Part shown: positions 47,201-50,817 of the stretch, piece by piece | How positions within the stretch are numbered: position 1 is the first letter of the stretch | Layout of the letters: each line of letters begins with the position of its first letter | Origin: Elusimicrobiota bacterium | GTDB taxonomy: Bacteria; Elusimicrobiota; Elusimicrobia; UBA1565; UBA9628 | Direction: 5' to 3' | Assembly (NCBI GenBank): GCA_016218545.1 | Contig: JACRDQ010000030.1 | Coordinates: 186,001-250,000 of the forward strand | Length of the DNA: 64,000 bases | The notes under the pieces: generated by a model | What the model saw: only the letters and a program-made list of their open reading frames with translations | Databases searched by the model: none | Told to the model about the DNA's origin: nothing | Position numbers and translations under genes: made by a program

Positions 47201-49708
47201 TACTTCCGCGTCGGTCCCCTGCTGCCGAAGCTGACGCACGACCTCAAGCTCAGCCAGACGAAGTGGGACCCCGGGTTCCTGGCCAAGGGGAGCCAGAACT
47301 TCAATCCCGCCACCGTGGCGGGCCTGCTGCTCCAGCCCGGCGAGACCCGCGACGCTGGCGTGGTGGACCTCTACCAGGGCCTCTACCTCAAGGGCGTGGT
47401 CTACCACTCCACGACCACCGGCCCGACCCTGGGCAACATCAAGGTCACGGCCAGGCCCTCCTTCGGCGCCTCGGACATCAAGGCCGAGACCTTCACCACC
47501 CCGCAGGGCGCCTACACCCTGTGGGTGTCGACCTACATCAACGACGTGACCGCGGCTCCCCGCGACGGCAACCTGGCTTCCAACGGCACTTACTACGCGG
47601 AGAAGTTGCTGCGGACCGTGAACCTGCTGACCGCGGCCACGGCTGACTTCACCCTCGAGCCTCTGGCGGGCCTGACCTCCACGTACTACGTGGTGACCGC
47701 GGACTCCGGCTCCCTGTCGTATCCGTTCGGCGACAAGAAGGGCTTCCCCGCCGCCGCGGTGAACCTGCAGCCGGTCGGCGTCGTGCCGGTGAACAACCCG
47801 CTGGGCGACATCGAGGACATCACGAACACGGACGGTTCGTTCACCCTGCCCGCCCTGGCCACCGGGACCTACTTCATGCGCATCACGAGCCTCGGCTACG
47901 TGGTGGCCAAGGCCACGGTGACGGTGCGGACGGACTCCGTGACGGTGGCCGACGGGGTCACCGGAGCGCCCATCAGCGGCTATAAGATCTGGCTCCAGCG
48001 GGGCGGTTCGGTGTCCGGGCGCATCCTCAAGCGCGACGGCTCCAGCCCCGGCCAGGACGAGGTGGGCGGCGTGGGCGCGGCCAACTTCGCGTCGGGCGAG
48101 TTCGTGATCGGGTCCGTGGACTTCGACCCTACGGCCAAGACCGTGAACTCCTACCACCTGTCCGGCTTCAAGGCGGGGACCTCCTACGACATCGTGGTCC
48201 TGCCCAAGGACAAGAAGCTGGGCCTGCCGGTGGTCCCGCCCGAGGGCAAGGCCTTCTCCGTGGCCTCGGCCACGACGACGCTGACGAACTACACGCTGAC
48301 CTATCCGGCCAACCCGCTGGACTGCGTGGCGACGTCGAAGGGCCTGGGGAACCTGCAGTTCCAGGTGAAGATCGAGTGCACGGACCCGGCGAGGAACGAG
48401 ACGGACTCCGACAACGACTTGAGCCAGATCCTGGTGGTCTCGAGCTACACCTCTCCGGGCGCCATCTCCCCGCTGACCCCGAACACCCTCTACGCCTTCC
48501 CGAACTCCGGCGGCGCCCTGCTGAACTCGGACAAGGAGATGGACGCCAGCCGCAAGAAGATCACGGCGATCTACCGTTCCACGGGCACCAGCGAGACGAA
48601 CTTCAGCCTGCGTCTGCGGGTCTACTCTTCGCAGCGGAGCCACGTGACCGGCGAGTACTACTTCTTCGACCGGACGTTCGACTTCTTCACGGGCCTGGAC
48701 TCGCACAGCTCGGGCAAGGTGTCGAACATGCAGGGCGGAGGCGTGAGCCTCGTGCCGTCGGGCTCGGACGAGGCCCAGGGGCGCGACGAGAAGTCCGGCA
48801 TCAACTTCGAGGCCGGCACGTTCGAGGATGAGAACGGCGTGGTCTGCGCCTCGTGCAGCGTGACTGTCGGCGTGAGCAAGGCCACGGACGAGAAGCTGGC
48901 CAAGACCATGGCCCTGCGCGCGTTCGGCTTCGTTCCGCCGGAGCTGGCCCAGCGCAAGCGGCCGATGTCCCTGCCGGCCGAGATGGAGGTCGCCATGGAG
49001 AGCTATCGCGTCCTGGCGTCCACGAAGGTCAACGGGGTCAACGCCCTGTCGTCCTTCTACTCCATCTTCCTGCCGGCTTCCATCCGGCATCAGCTCAAGG
49101 CTCGGGCGGACCTGACCCTGTCCTTCGACATGCTCTCGACGAGCGACACCTCGAAGGTCGACGTCTACTACTACAACTACACGCTGGGGCGCTACGTCAA
49201 GGAGAGCAGCGGCCGGAGGGTCGACGAGGCCAACAAGACCATCACGGTCAGCGTCGACCACTTGTCGACCTTCGTGGTGCTCGACGGCGCGCCGGCCTAT
49301 CAGGCCGCCGGGACCCTGCAGACGGAGAAGATCCACGCCTTCAGCTTCCCGAACCCGGCTGACTGCGTCACGCACACGGGCCTGACGGCCGACACCGCGG
49401 TCGGCCAGATCGCGGGCGGCGGCGCCACGCACCCGGCGTTCCAGGGCGTGATGATCCGGTACAGCCTGCCGAACTCTGGCAGGGGCAAGTTCGAGGAGAC
49501 GAAGATCAACATCTACAGCGTCGCCGGCGAACTCGTCAGGACCATGGACCAGGGCTACCTGGAGGGGAACAAGACGTACTACATGCCGTGGAACTGCGGC
49601 AACCAACAGGGCAAGACCGTGGGCTCCGGCATCTACTTCGCGGAGGTCGTGTGGGGCAGCGAGAGACAGTTCTTCAAGATCGCCATCATCAAGGGTAGCG
49701 GGCTATGA
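29219..49708 (+). CDS. Giant secreted multidomain protein (6829 aa) with FlgD-like C-terminal domain
   Basis: It has a signal peptide (about residues 1-25). A sialidase/BNR-like propeller follows (about 95-410; repeated 'D...lHVVW' blades such as GNDVLHVVWGG), then a fibronectin-III-like domain (424-538) and a first beta-propeller (559-924). Next are a 'KIWSG' adhesin-like beta region (933-1214), a second FN3-like domain (1224-1334), and a second propeller of SBBP repeats (1361-1734). A second 'KVWQG' region lies at 2031-2281. About a dozen repeats ending D-x-N-x-D-x(5-9)-E-P occupy 2294-4761, with two PPC-like domains near 3624-3744 and 4418-4531. A FlgD-Ig-like domain (5048-5148), carboxypeptidase-regulatory-like beta repeats (5154-6354) and a C-terminal FlgD/T9SS-like domain (6701-6829) complete it. 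The last 2000 residues match the 2207-aa protein of cluster B. Likely a surface adhesin or fibre. AAGG precedes the ATG. It overlaps the PorV-like gene by 4 bases. Confidence 0.85.
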   Translation: MRHMRKILRASLAISLLALAPCAWSDPVAVSPSAPDATQFAGQRKLVRDSAGNLYFVYTRVYSGKSRVFLAKSTDNGLTWADTTAVPIETAGAEGAGFDQGSPALAIDGNDVLHVVWGGRNTTLDPSGGVEPKVAYIWAASPGASWSGYVEIPGNGYEGGENNPSIAVDSKNGLHVAWYGQNSGLEIGRVRYSSKPAGGAWVPYADISYPTADMSVPVVAIDNFDGIHVVAQRREGVNLGDWTEIAYASRAATGLWGAWRTVAVEPGYSQLSPSMALDSDSGVHVVWSGSNLAYPNAQIRYSSRAFAVGTWSAYSTVQPIAAAPQLDPSVAVAGVDEDIFVVWHGSSPVESPPDTQNIKLSRFDGLAWDAWQNITSGGDHQRFASVRWSGWHNNSGKLDFGWSDPNFGPFRVMSSSRAAVPMSGGFVAPIANLASAAGPFPGSARLTWNWPTSLAPGSSFLLWYTTHTNFSWEPSNAGYMESTGPVSGGTAATFDLGGMPLQYDGSNTDVTPNFYFRIMVKSPSGALSPLSNMPNSKPNVPSPQTLSFTNYGAPGTPGGGWLDTVNASANGNDRFNAVAKIPGGGYAAAGTMFNGTNNDIFVRVFDAAGNPLSTLMWNGWENLDDEALGVVSNGQYVYVTGKTGAPFQGSNLLLTAVNLSEGRVEGATTYNSTQNFDESGEAVTLDFTGNIYVVGSEVRSVEGSNILVQKYGPALDLLWTTSYNSPSNGPDSGHGVAWEGADQLYVVGEAAGDVWLRRWNSNNPDIVQWTTTYNGPAGGADRGFGVALDAGFAYITGEESTPSQGANLFAQKYAMATADLLWHHSYNRSGAFNDAGLAVSTGPGSLFIAGRSDQAAGNSDILVRKLDLSGLEIWTTTYNGLQSQNDEARGVAVDAGNAYVAGFERRSVGQQDNAWLRKYNFDAFQGASAGTTKIWSGVANGKASDGTNWFDGFPPQTNDYVVFGATNPTNGCDWNLAITLSSMSFMDGYAATVTFSSQVVVLQELELLAPDATAFFRYDPASPSSTRHRIESSVFIETGTLTVERATMTVEGEVLITSGTFWLKDGPTFEGVDVVYDGQPGFGRVRMTGPLAPVVTSTSSTTGIVFMADRNVEISSGVFQRLSQDGIMIGDQATIVSLSSFTIAGPLQPGTTAINFYSAGSYVSTFTNVTFADPNIAVNVNANLLNSASRITMRDFQGPQAGEDFDNDPPGFPEVVEWPNLAGVAGAPFNLAAAVGPIVGSVNLTWQWPESLAPGGAYRIQYATYSSANWDYNNAQVVVATGPVTLGAGGATHIVGGLDVGRDGTNADISPLYYFRVFAKNNTGTPSLPSLTVQNKATLQALETTAFTDFGAPGTPGGGWLSTVNDASNGGDYMYSVAKDNSGNVYVTGYLNDGPNPDTFVRKYNPTGSVVWTQYYNSPANNVDRGGDITVDGSGNVYVTGHETRPDLGQNQNIWVRKYDTNGLIQWTTTYNNPADSDDFGSGIAVDGSGNVYVTGNERRDDLSQGWNVFVRKYDTNGLIQWATTYNSPADANDLGYRIAVDGSANVYVTGYETRSDLVQGENIWVRKYDTNGLIQWATTYNSPANSDDEGQDIAVDGSGNVYVSGFERRDDLVQGYNILVRKYDTNGLIQWTATYNSPANSDDSSKGIAVDGSGNVYMTGSEMRSDLVQGYNIWVRKYDTNGLIQWTTTYNGPANGNDTSDGIAVDGSGNVYVSGGETVAGQATNMWLRKYNYDAFGGGSGGLTKVRVNTVPLGPSTLGVNVNDALMMGATIWSEGGSVTLSSLTVSLLGNAPATQVTARMVKDLNANGVFDFGSEPVLSTMVFAAGTPPKAMLWLTPSQVITGASQYYLLTVSQSSVPAGRSVEYSIESPSDLTVSGGETMGAFPLKSGPRSVWGEVYARPNNAIVPYTEPAVPNMGGFDTGFYLSGGQLFVIETDPTVKWNSGAGLTSSTGDASGVCGSCVVSSTNSGRLIFRVGSGSWTPVPWLVSTITVAGGGNLYLGMNDIAGSYGDNSGFVSANYRIVTSTSPKVWQGGTAGYLSKANLDSNWQGGKKPYEGENVVFDKSNYDCDWDIPNLQVGLMTMTTEYDRTVRVAMASGLSNVLQVSSSVVVSSGTLDLAGNTLEVLGNLLVTSSGTLDLSNGTLRLKYLDVEDGAFLKTTMATEARMENLTGGAFWEFHIRNATVTVNNAIGLRVRDSAGIHLSEQAKVNAFNKVRVESSVATSSAAIGFYGSGVATRAFYDWYFDANLQVNVDATRPAAGSLFTFYNSTGAKFGTPFEADPNSLVFWSPDGGGTAGSISGRLDYAGAAAGDYKLRVTTAASGILGGGQTLAISSGAVGFSVTGLPTPATYYIFGFKSATNEPWNDAPRGGVGNPGAWRSQAMFLVSGASLSNKDITIQDWGAVSGSISLNTTQTGSLRLHAWRGIDPPCSNCTLESSWYPGDAGGAYSFYAPPASDYTIIAFKDVDNDDQVDSFEAIGSSAVIEVASLSDHSGTDITVSGGGNAPGGTVYLSTHAMTSGVIGHSGAMPMARIKLYSHGAEASLNGIRLEYAGVRPAGSFEMQVYEDSNANGVFEQSGATPDNYKGMYMVAGAASSSGTVMFPQSDLIVAGGTRTYFLGLDLYGQFVSSAGIRISTSANFALGAGEMAGQSLYPVLSTAGVRLAVDAFTWAYPAGAGGTYTGGLIDAGQSLHVDAAGEWRYASASSPVGPSGLAASTGQYTIMPSANVGELIGRIQLNSGGSSPWFRIGASTDMASVAYSGELVLAINDYVDSFGDNSGSLFAGFAVSGSTVGALSGTVHYQGGQASSMTVTLFSYPTEVSMVGAQVAVATITGVGAPTTYAYSFGQLPPGWYGVSAQHLNSLYPDHKGKGGAKVYVPQSGTTYFDVTMTLGYANIGGNLLYSGVQNYGNFVVIATTHTDLGHAVVFGSAAVTAAGPYTLANLPAPQTYFLVAIRDGNNNEDLDGPEPFGYYDGGVNQSSSPVSRLDEALATVSVNPSDNIGGKDIRLNDKGAINGSIYVSSSVTAGRVYVLAGRGPAGAPETVVENLAEVQIWPPVPAGGLFYDIGMLRPGSDYSIWAFLDLNDNKYADGSEPFFQTFSSNTVVTTGTYSSFSFGLSQPMAPPAVPNFTSQSDTVDSVMFAWNPVQGASSYELRTIGGALRQSLAHPTTYYQHTGLGPNQSSDIRRIMAVNPVGTGPAVDLPAYRYSLAALPTGLNALNVYQSSATLAWGFNGNPVGTWYELHRATALPDQVTPAQFVMVGSTTLSNFTDVGLTPSATYFWRLYSRNSHGYSTGPTASVSSSALPGQAAFSVAGTVSYFGLQPGSMYVEANTSPLFAGAPAARIVMPRVDSQPFFTPLAAGGNHYVRGYADANGDGALSPGEDVGYFGGLNPAAINVVGQETGKDFSIQIDTVAPSYPGGLVAAVGINQVMLTWGRPTTNANGSYLWDLYGFRVERSSGTPGAVYENLTPTPLSSATATYTDYAPLAGLNMYRVRAYDWGLNLSSATPPVSVTPSQGGSILGFLSTHTATTAGMFRLRLSTRPEAGLNSWVGERSLVAQSSFSFTGLSTGTYYLRAFRDVNNDFIPNLKTEPSGAFGGINTAYPIYLFSGNSVPGSNIAVCDRVPLVMTSTGAAKLGMALSAGDCPARDKGPGFTTDLYALEVGGGAAGSVGVGTEVEIRLNAPTFEEEVLVLDPNGAMVARGNDPYGVMVRLLLNTTGTYLIEATSFMSGQTGSYDLWVDQRRFSGNVSGSVGYTGGGRVVVQLFTSPLESALPVQTLDWVPNGPYAFTGLSDGTYYVRGFKDVNLSSATDPGEPVGAFGPISAPTPVTLTGGVSSLAGAPADLSIAPPVTGSVSGSILYTGGQAGWLVTEVGKEICDTCEEISVVRRSSQAVSGASNNPYVVDFLPPATSYIVRSFVDTNGNFEPDIMEPVASSKPVSVVPNAATALYLELFEPGAGVSGDASFQGAIDTMSVSGLSTSTIFVGWSRNPTMQPLEYTMTLVPTGWPMPYVKTGIYGGASYYMAAFLDINNNQNPDDMEGEPLGMGAPEGYSGIPQDPVQIWTPLSGVTTGNVVMAGPPNGRVAGYVSVSSALMPTAPLMVEAWLPNCNGRGCGNRMQVARLANTTYYAYSLGSLSASTGAFQVKGWLDLNLNRWIDSGEPLGQVFNVVVTSQAGGAPAPASVSFNVFDSGSMGPGNAFGQVEGSISYGGAQPGNYFIVRFFNNSTYYGLPVSTYAVPAAAVPGSFPFFKGNLPLGSYWMDAYRAWGPGDPFNPSFQAYGKLNGAASVTLTETQPYAFIGPGSVSDPGTGATGSGSISGSLRYNGTSGGGTVRASLRPIINGAPSDAPVRNSAAAYAASTAYSFANVSTGPYLISAFVDSDQDFTPGPTEPVAFSSWTGAWLLGAGLPDQNLVLCDRKPIVQGADVFEALTSTDCPAPDRGGAYQKLYTFQGTRGQAVTITLRALGFTDSFLNLYDPLGNRVMFDDESEGNGNARITGFVLPREGLYTIGASAYAPGITGGFKLSLTGASGMGQTGSIAGSVVYDGSQGGQIMVALFSSSTFQPEYFVTDRSLVSTRTYLFDGLVTGASYYLAAYVDVNYDRVPSAGEDKGMFGSNGSAHAIFLQNGQNLPGVDIPIQVSTVASSYMGYISGIATYTATADLSTRLMIEAWPTAAMTGQPSGVREIPVTLMTGINYLPYDIGVPGNAMYYLRGYLDNNPTDYMPSPSEPKGIYAPFQGAEGVWVPAAGSAVDRDFTMRDAGINVGGMIAGQGAASVWISSTPSGVPLRLTLTYTAGPDGLLAGGMVGFMVPQGWGMPMNLAQGAGLNAPVANGPSVMAVLSGAAAAGATRTIEFDTWAPCFQGYSTFTVVSARAAGTPPAPLFAGSAAVRVGAGSVAYFQPKNATFAVRQNELSDALWLEAYDNCGNKTQVADLAVGHISTVTLNAKMYVSTSSKFDPDASFGFSTYTAISTATVLPLYFEVGSSSKSFYVKAASTGPKTVETVFYPKNDDLTKPSTFYYGFAVMPANALTNVGVSAAPLGVAGSSVTLYPGDPTKANMAYFSFTLGDQTMGWRLLVSSMPFKTDLEPIVLWERWGSGMPAPGAVSWDGRYSPWLNNGVRVPNGVYYVRIEVGSGIKDDSLKVTVSAPQIAGKVYDVGKSPSLPLSGVSLDAYGPNAGGKAWSDGVGGFVMPGLSAGWYQVFLNKTDYLSGWASVKLESNGSISSWTATSDAVGVSSNAAGGVDFAMRSPPVLTVTGEVNVSSPTDRWGSLAVRKSTSCFGAVSGETLWGPLRLKAGTTTFDDGGQWDPATQQMVERRYLRFQVAAATYSVKAEFMGFAAACTTMYVSATGASVNFAASSFAKKSSILGAVTVPANAAGMYVSVNAIPLSTATNTGGFGGAWLPAGVLTGPYAVTGLDAGDYLLRANTPNYPAQALGPMALPASTDLGGKDFTFTAGRQITGSISVPAGGAAEAAAMRVYVNAWSPAASSTTFAWTQVDKGAASASVAYALRGLDNYTTYQIFVHLEGSEGMSLEPQNGMPMSVFVANADLAGQNVAFLQSTGFIAAPIKLPAGSVDFGNVDLYGTVVASQRPEEVGHSFEFSPVAAMTPGSFACQSGVYAGGNCPGGVNVATVTAANLPTQTVEVTLHYKTTGRMLKARISVTNGQTTNTPVFDFDASSVTFKVSGEIANQINNSVFKSSAAGAFANINRNAAATVFLTDPKGNLIKDPGNNNVSVSTAILAIRQEFTGYNLAVSTTFKPATDRFAYIADSGVFELANLSPGSYFVKTGDLRACASCTVAVPGVGQLVHVANMNRSSVNFTLTDGYGVSGKIFFDESIATSAVIGLTVLNRRLEVVRSTVVYIGDASLNVTANSVDYSLPNLPAGEFYSLRAVDLGSPAKFAARPIRFPDPTSAGGLQSDLSGQDVLLQRGAFIIGRMKDAKTGAMITGVNATLLPETFEVRAVANPFVEGGYVLAQSSVAGRPIFGDGYFRVGPLLPKLTHDLKLSQTKWDPGFLAKGSQNFNPATVAGLLLQPGETRDAGVVDLYQGLYLKGVVYHSTTTGPTLGNIKVTARPSFGASDIKAETFTTPQGAYTLWVSTYINDVTAAPRDGNLASNGTYYAEKLLRTVNLLTAATADFTLEPLAGLTSTYYVVTADSGSLSYPFGDKKGFPAAAVNLQPVGVVPVNNPLGDIEDITNTDGSFTLPALATGTYFMRITSLGYVVAKATVTVRTDSVTVADGVTGAPISGYKIWLQRGGSVSGRILKRDGSSPGQDEVGGVGAANFASGEFVIGSVDFDPTAKTVNSYHLSGFKAGTSYDIVVLPKDKKLGLPVVPPEGKAFSVASATTTLTNYTLTYPANPLDCVATSKGLGNLQFQVKIECTDPARNETDSDNDLSQILVVSSYTSPGAISPLTPNTLYAFPNSGGALLNSDKEMDASRKKITAIYRSTGTSETNFSLRLRVYSSQRSHVTGEYYFFDRTFDFFTGLDSHSSGKVSNMQGGGVSLVPSGSDEAQGRDEKSGINFEAGTFEDENGVVCASCSVTVGVSKATDEKLAKTMALRAFGFVPPELAQRKRPMSLPAEMEVAMESYRVLASTKVNGVNALSSFYSIFLPASIRHQLKARADLTLSFDMLSTSDTSKVDVYYYNYTLGRYVKESSGRRVDEANKTITVSVDHLSTFVVLDGAPAYQAAGTLQTEKIHAFSFPNPADCVTHTGLTADTAVGQIAGGGATHPAFQGVMIRYSLPNSGRGKFEETKINIYSVAGELVRTMDQGYLEGNKTYYMPWNCGNQQGKTVGSGIYFAEVVWGSERQFFKIAIIKGSGL
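33347..34376 (+). repeat. 165-bp tandem repeats encoding SBBP propeller blades
   Basis: The anchor GTGGATGG (in one copy GTGGATGGT) recurs at 33509, 33674, 33839, 34004, 34169 and 34334, an exact 165-base period (55 codons). A more degenerate first unit starts near 33347. The units are very similar at DNA level and use AT-ending codons (AAT, GAT, TAT, GTT) far more than the surrounding gene. They encode 'G-x-A-V-D-G-S-G-N-V-Y-V-T-G' plus 'VRKYDTNGLIQW' blades. The uniform length and identity point to recent unequal exchange or gene conversion. Confidence 0.9.
36100..43500 (+). repeat. Repeated prealbumin-like domains with an acidic D-x-N-x-D ... E-P loop
   Basis: Within the giant protein about a dozen units end with related loops: DVNNDFIPNLKTEP, DANGDGALSPGEDVG, DVNLSSATDPGEPVG, DTNGNFEPDIMEPV, DINNNQNPDDMEGEP, DLNLNRWIDSGEPLG, DSDQDFTPGPTEPV and DLNDNKYADGSEP. 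Each follows a 'Y-Y-(V/L)-(R/A)-(G/A)-(F/Y)' strand. The spacing of Asp and Asn resembles EF-hand-like or dockerin-like calcium loops, so calcium-stabilised beta domains are plausible. Calcium binding is inferred. Confidence 0.7.
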
Positions 49709-50661
49709 CCATGAAAACAACCATCGCGGCGGCGCTGTTCGTGACGCTGGCCTCCCAGGCAGGCGCCACCATCAACAAGGACGCGGGCTCGTCTGCGGCC
49801 GCGTTCCTCAAGCTCGGCGCCGGAGCGCGCGCGGGAGCCATGGCCGACTCGTTCTCCGCCGTCGCGGACGACGTGTACGCCGTGTACTACAACCCCGCGG
49901 GCCTGGCCCAGCTCAGGGGGCCCCAGCTCGGGGGAGCGCACACCGCGTTCATCCGGGACGTCAACTACGAGGTGCTGGGCTTCGCCTATCCCATGGGCCG
50001 CCGGGAGCAGTACTCCCGGCACGTCCTGGCCGCGGGCATCCACTATCTCTCCGTGGGCAAGGTGGAGCGCCGGGCGACCGACACCACGGACGCCATGGGG
50101 ACCTTCGACTCGACCGACGCCTCCTACGGCGTGAGCTACGCCTTCGGCTTCAACCACCAGTTGAGCGCCGGCGTGACCGCGAAGCTCCTCTCGCAGAGGC
50201 TCGACACCTATCACTCGGACACCTTCGCGGCGGACTTGGGCGTGCTCTACAGGGTCAATCCGGACGCGCGGATCCCTGTCTCGCTGGCCGCGGTGGTGCG
50301 CAACTGGGGCAGGAGGGTCTCCTACGTCAGCGGAGAGTCGGACCCCCTGCCGGTGTCCGTGACCGGGGGCATGGCCGTCCAACTCTGGCCGGAGCGTCTC
50401 AGGGTCAACGTGGAGGGGACGAAGTACCGGGATACGGGGCTCTTCGGGGCCGTGGGCGCCGAATACTACCAGCCCATGATGAAGGACCTGACCGCGGCCT
50501 TCCGCGGGGGCTACACCTCCCACTACCGGGACCTCTCGGGCCTCAACGGCATGACCATGGGCATGGGGCTGTCCTATAACGTGGCGACCTTCGACTTCGC
50601 GTGGATGCCCTTCGGCCGTCTCGGCGACACCTTCCGCTACTCTCTCCTGCTGAAGTTCTGA
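49705..50661 (+). CDS. PorV/UPF0164-like outer-membrane protein of cluster A
   Basis: The 318-residue protein has a signal peptide (about residues 1-21) and the family N-terminal motif AFLKLGAGARAGAMADSFSAVADD followed closely by YYNPAGL. The rest is beta-strand rich and ends in an aromatic strand (FRYSLLLKF). PorV proteins of the Bacteroidota type IX system are outer-membrane barrels that escort cargo with C-terminal sorting domains. The gene overlaps the end of the giant gene by 4 bases (ATGA), so production is coupled to its presumed cargo. An ATG two codons later is also possible. Its paralogue is at 62045. Confidence 0.82.
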   Translation: MTMKTTIAAALFVTLASQAGATINKDAGSSAAAFLKLGAGARAGAMADSFSAVADDVYAVYYNPAGLAQLRGPQLGGAHTAFIRDVNYEVLGFAYPMGRREQYSRHVLAAGIHYLSVGKVERRATDTTDAMGTFDSTDASYGVSYAFGFNHQLSAGVTAKLLSQRLDTYHSDTFAADLGVLYRVNPDARIPVSLAAVVRNWGRRVSYVSGESDPLPVSVTGGMAVQLWPERLRVNVEGTKYRDTGLFGAVGAEYYQPMMKDLTAAFRGGYTSHYRDLSGLNGMTMGMGLSYNVATFDFAWMPFGRLGDTFRYSLLLKF

Positions 50662-50672
50662 CCTAAGACTCC

Positions 50673-50697
50673 GTACTTTTCCCAGCAGGAAAAGTAC
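50673..50697. terminator. Hairpin after cluster A (possible terminator or regulatory stem)
   Basis: GTACTTTTCC and GGAAAAGTAC form a perfect 10-bp stem with a 5-base loop (CAGCA), 11 bases after the PorV-like stop. No T run follows. The remaining gap to 50817 contains the cluster B promoter. Confidence 0.5.
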
Positions 50698-50735
50698 CCT
50701 ATTCTTGGGTTCCCCAGCGGGATTTCCTGTAACAA

Positions 50736-50750
50736 AAGTCATATTGACTT
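50736..50750. promoter_or_regulatory. Palindrome overlapping the cluster B -35 box (possible operator)
   Basis: AAGTCA-TAT-TGACTT is a 6-bp inverted repeat covering the -35 hexamer. Binding here would block RNA polymerase. It is short, and no regulator gene is nearby. Confidence 0.3.
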
Positions 50751-50772
50751 CTCCCGGAGGGGGGGGTAACCT
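50744..50772 (+). promoter_or_regulatory. Promoter of surface-protein cluster B
   Basis: TTGACT (50744-50749) and TAACCT (50767-50772) are 17 bases apart, with a G-run spacer (GGAGGGGGGGG). It closely parallels the cluster A promoter (TATTGAC, G-rich spacer, ACCTTA). TATAAG at 50773 is an alternative -10 with poor spacing. Confidence 0.45.
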
Positions 50773-50817
50773 TATAAGAGGTGCCCATTTTAGGGCGCCT
50801 GCGAGGACCAACCCTTC

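Noticed and set aside
44648..49606. Minus-strand open frame of about 1650 codons opposite the giant gene
   Set aside because: Same reason: composition typical of antisense to GC-rich genes, no motifs and no start signals.
50773..50778. TATAAG as the -10 box of cluster B
   Set aside because: The distance from TTGACT is 23 bases. TAACCT at 17 bases is more consistent and parallels cluster A.
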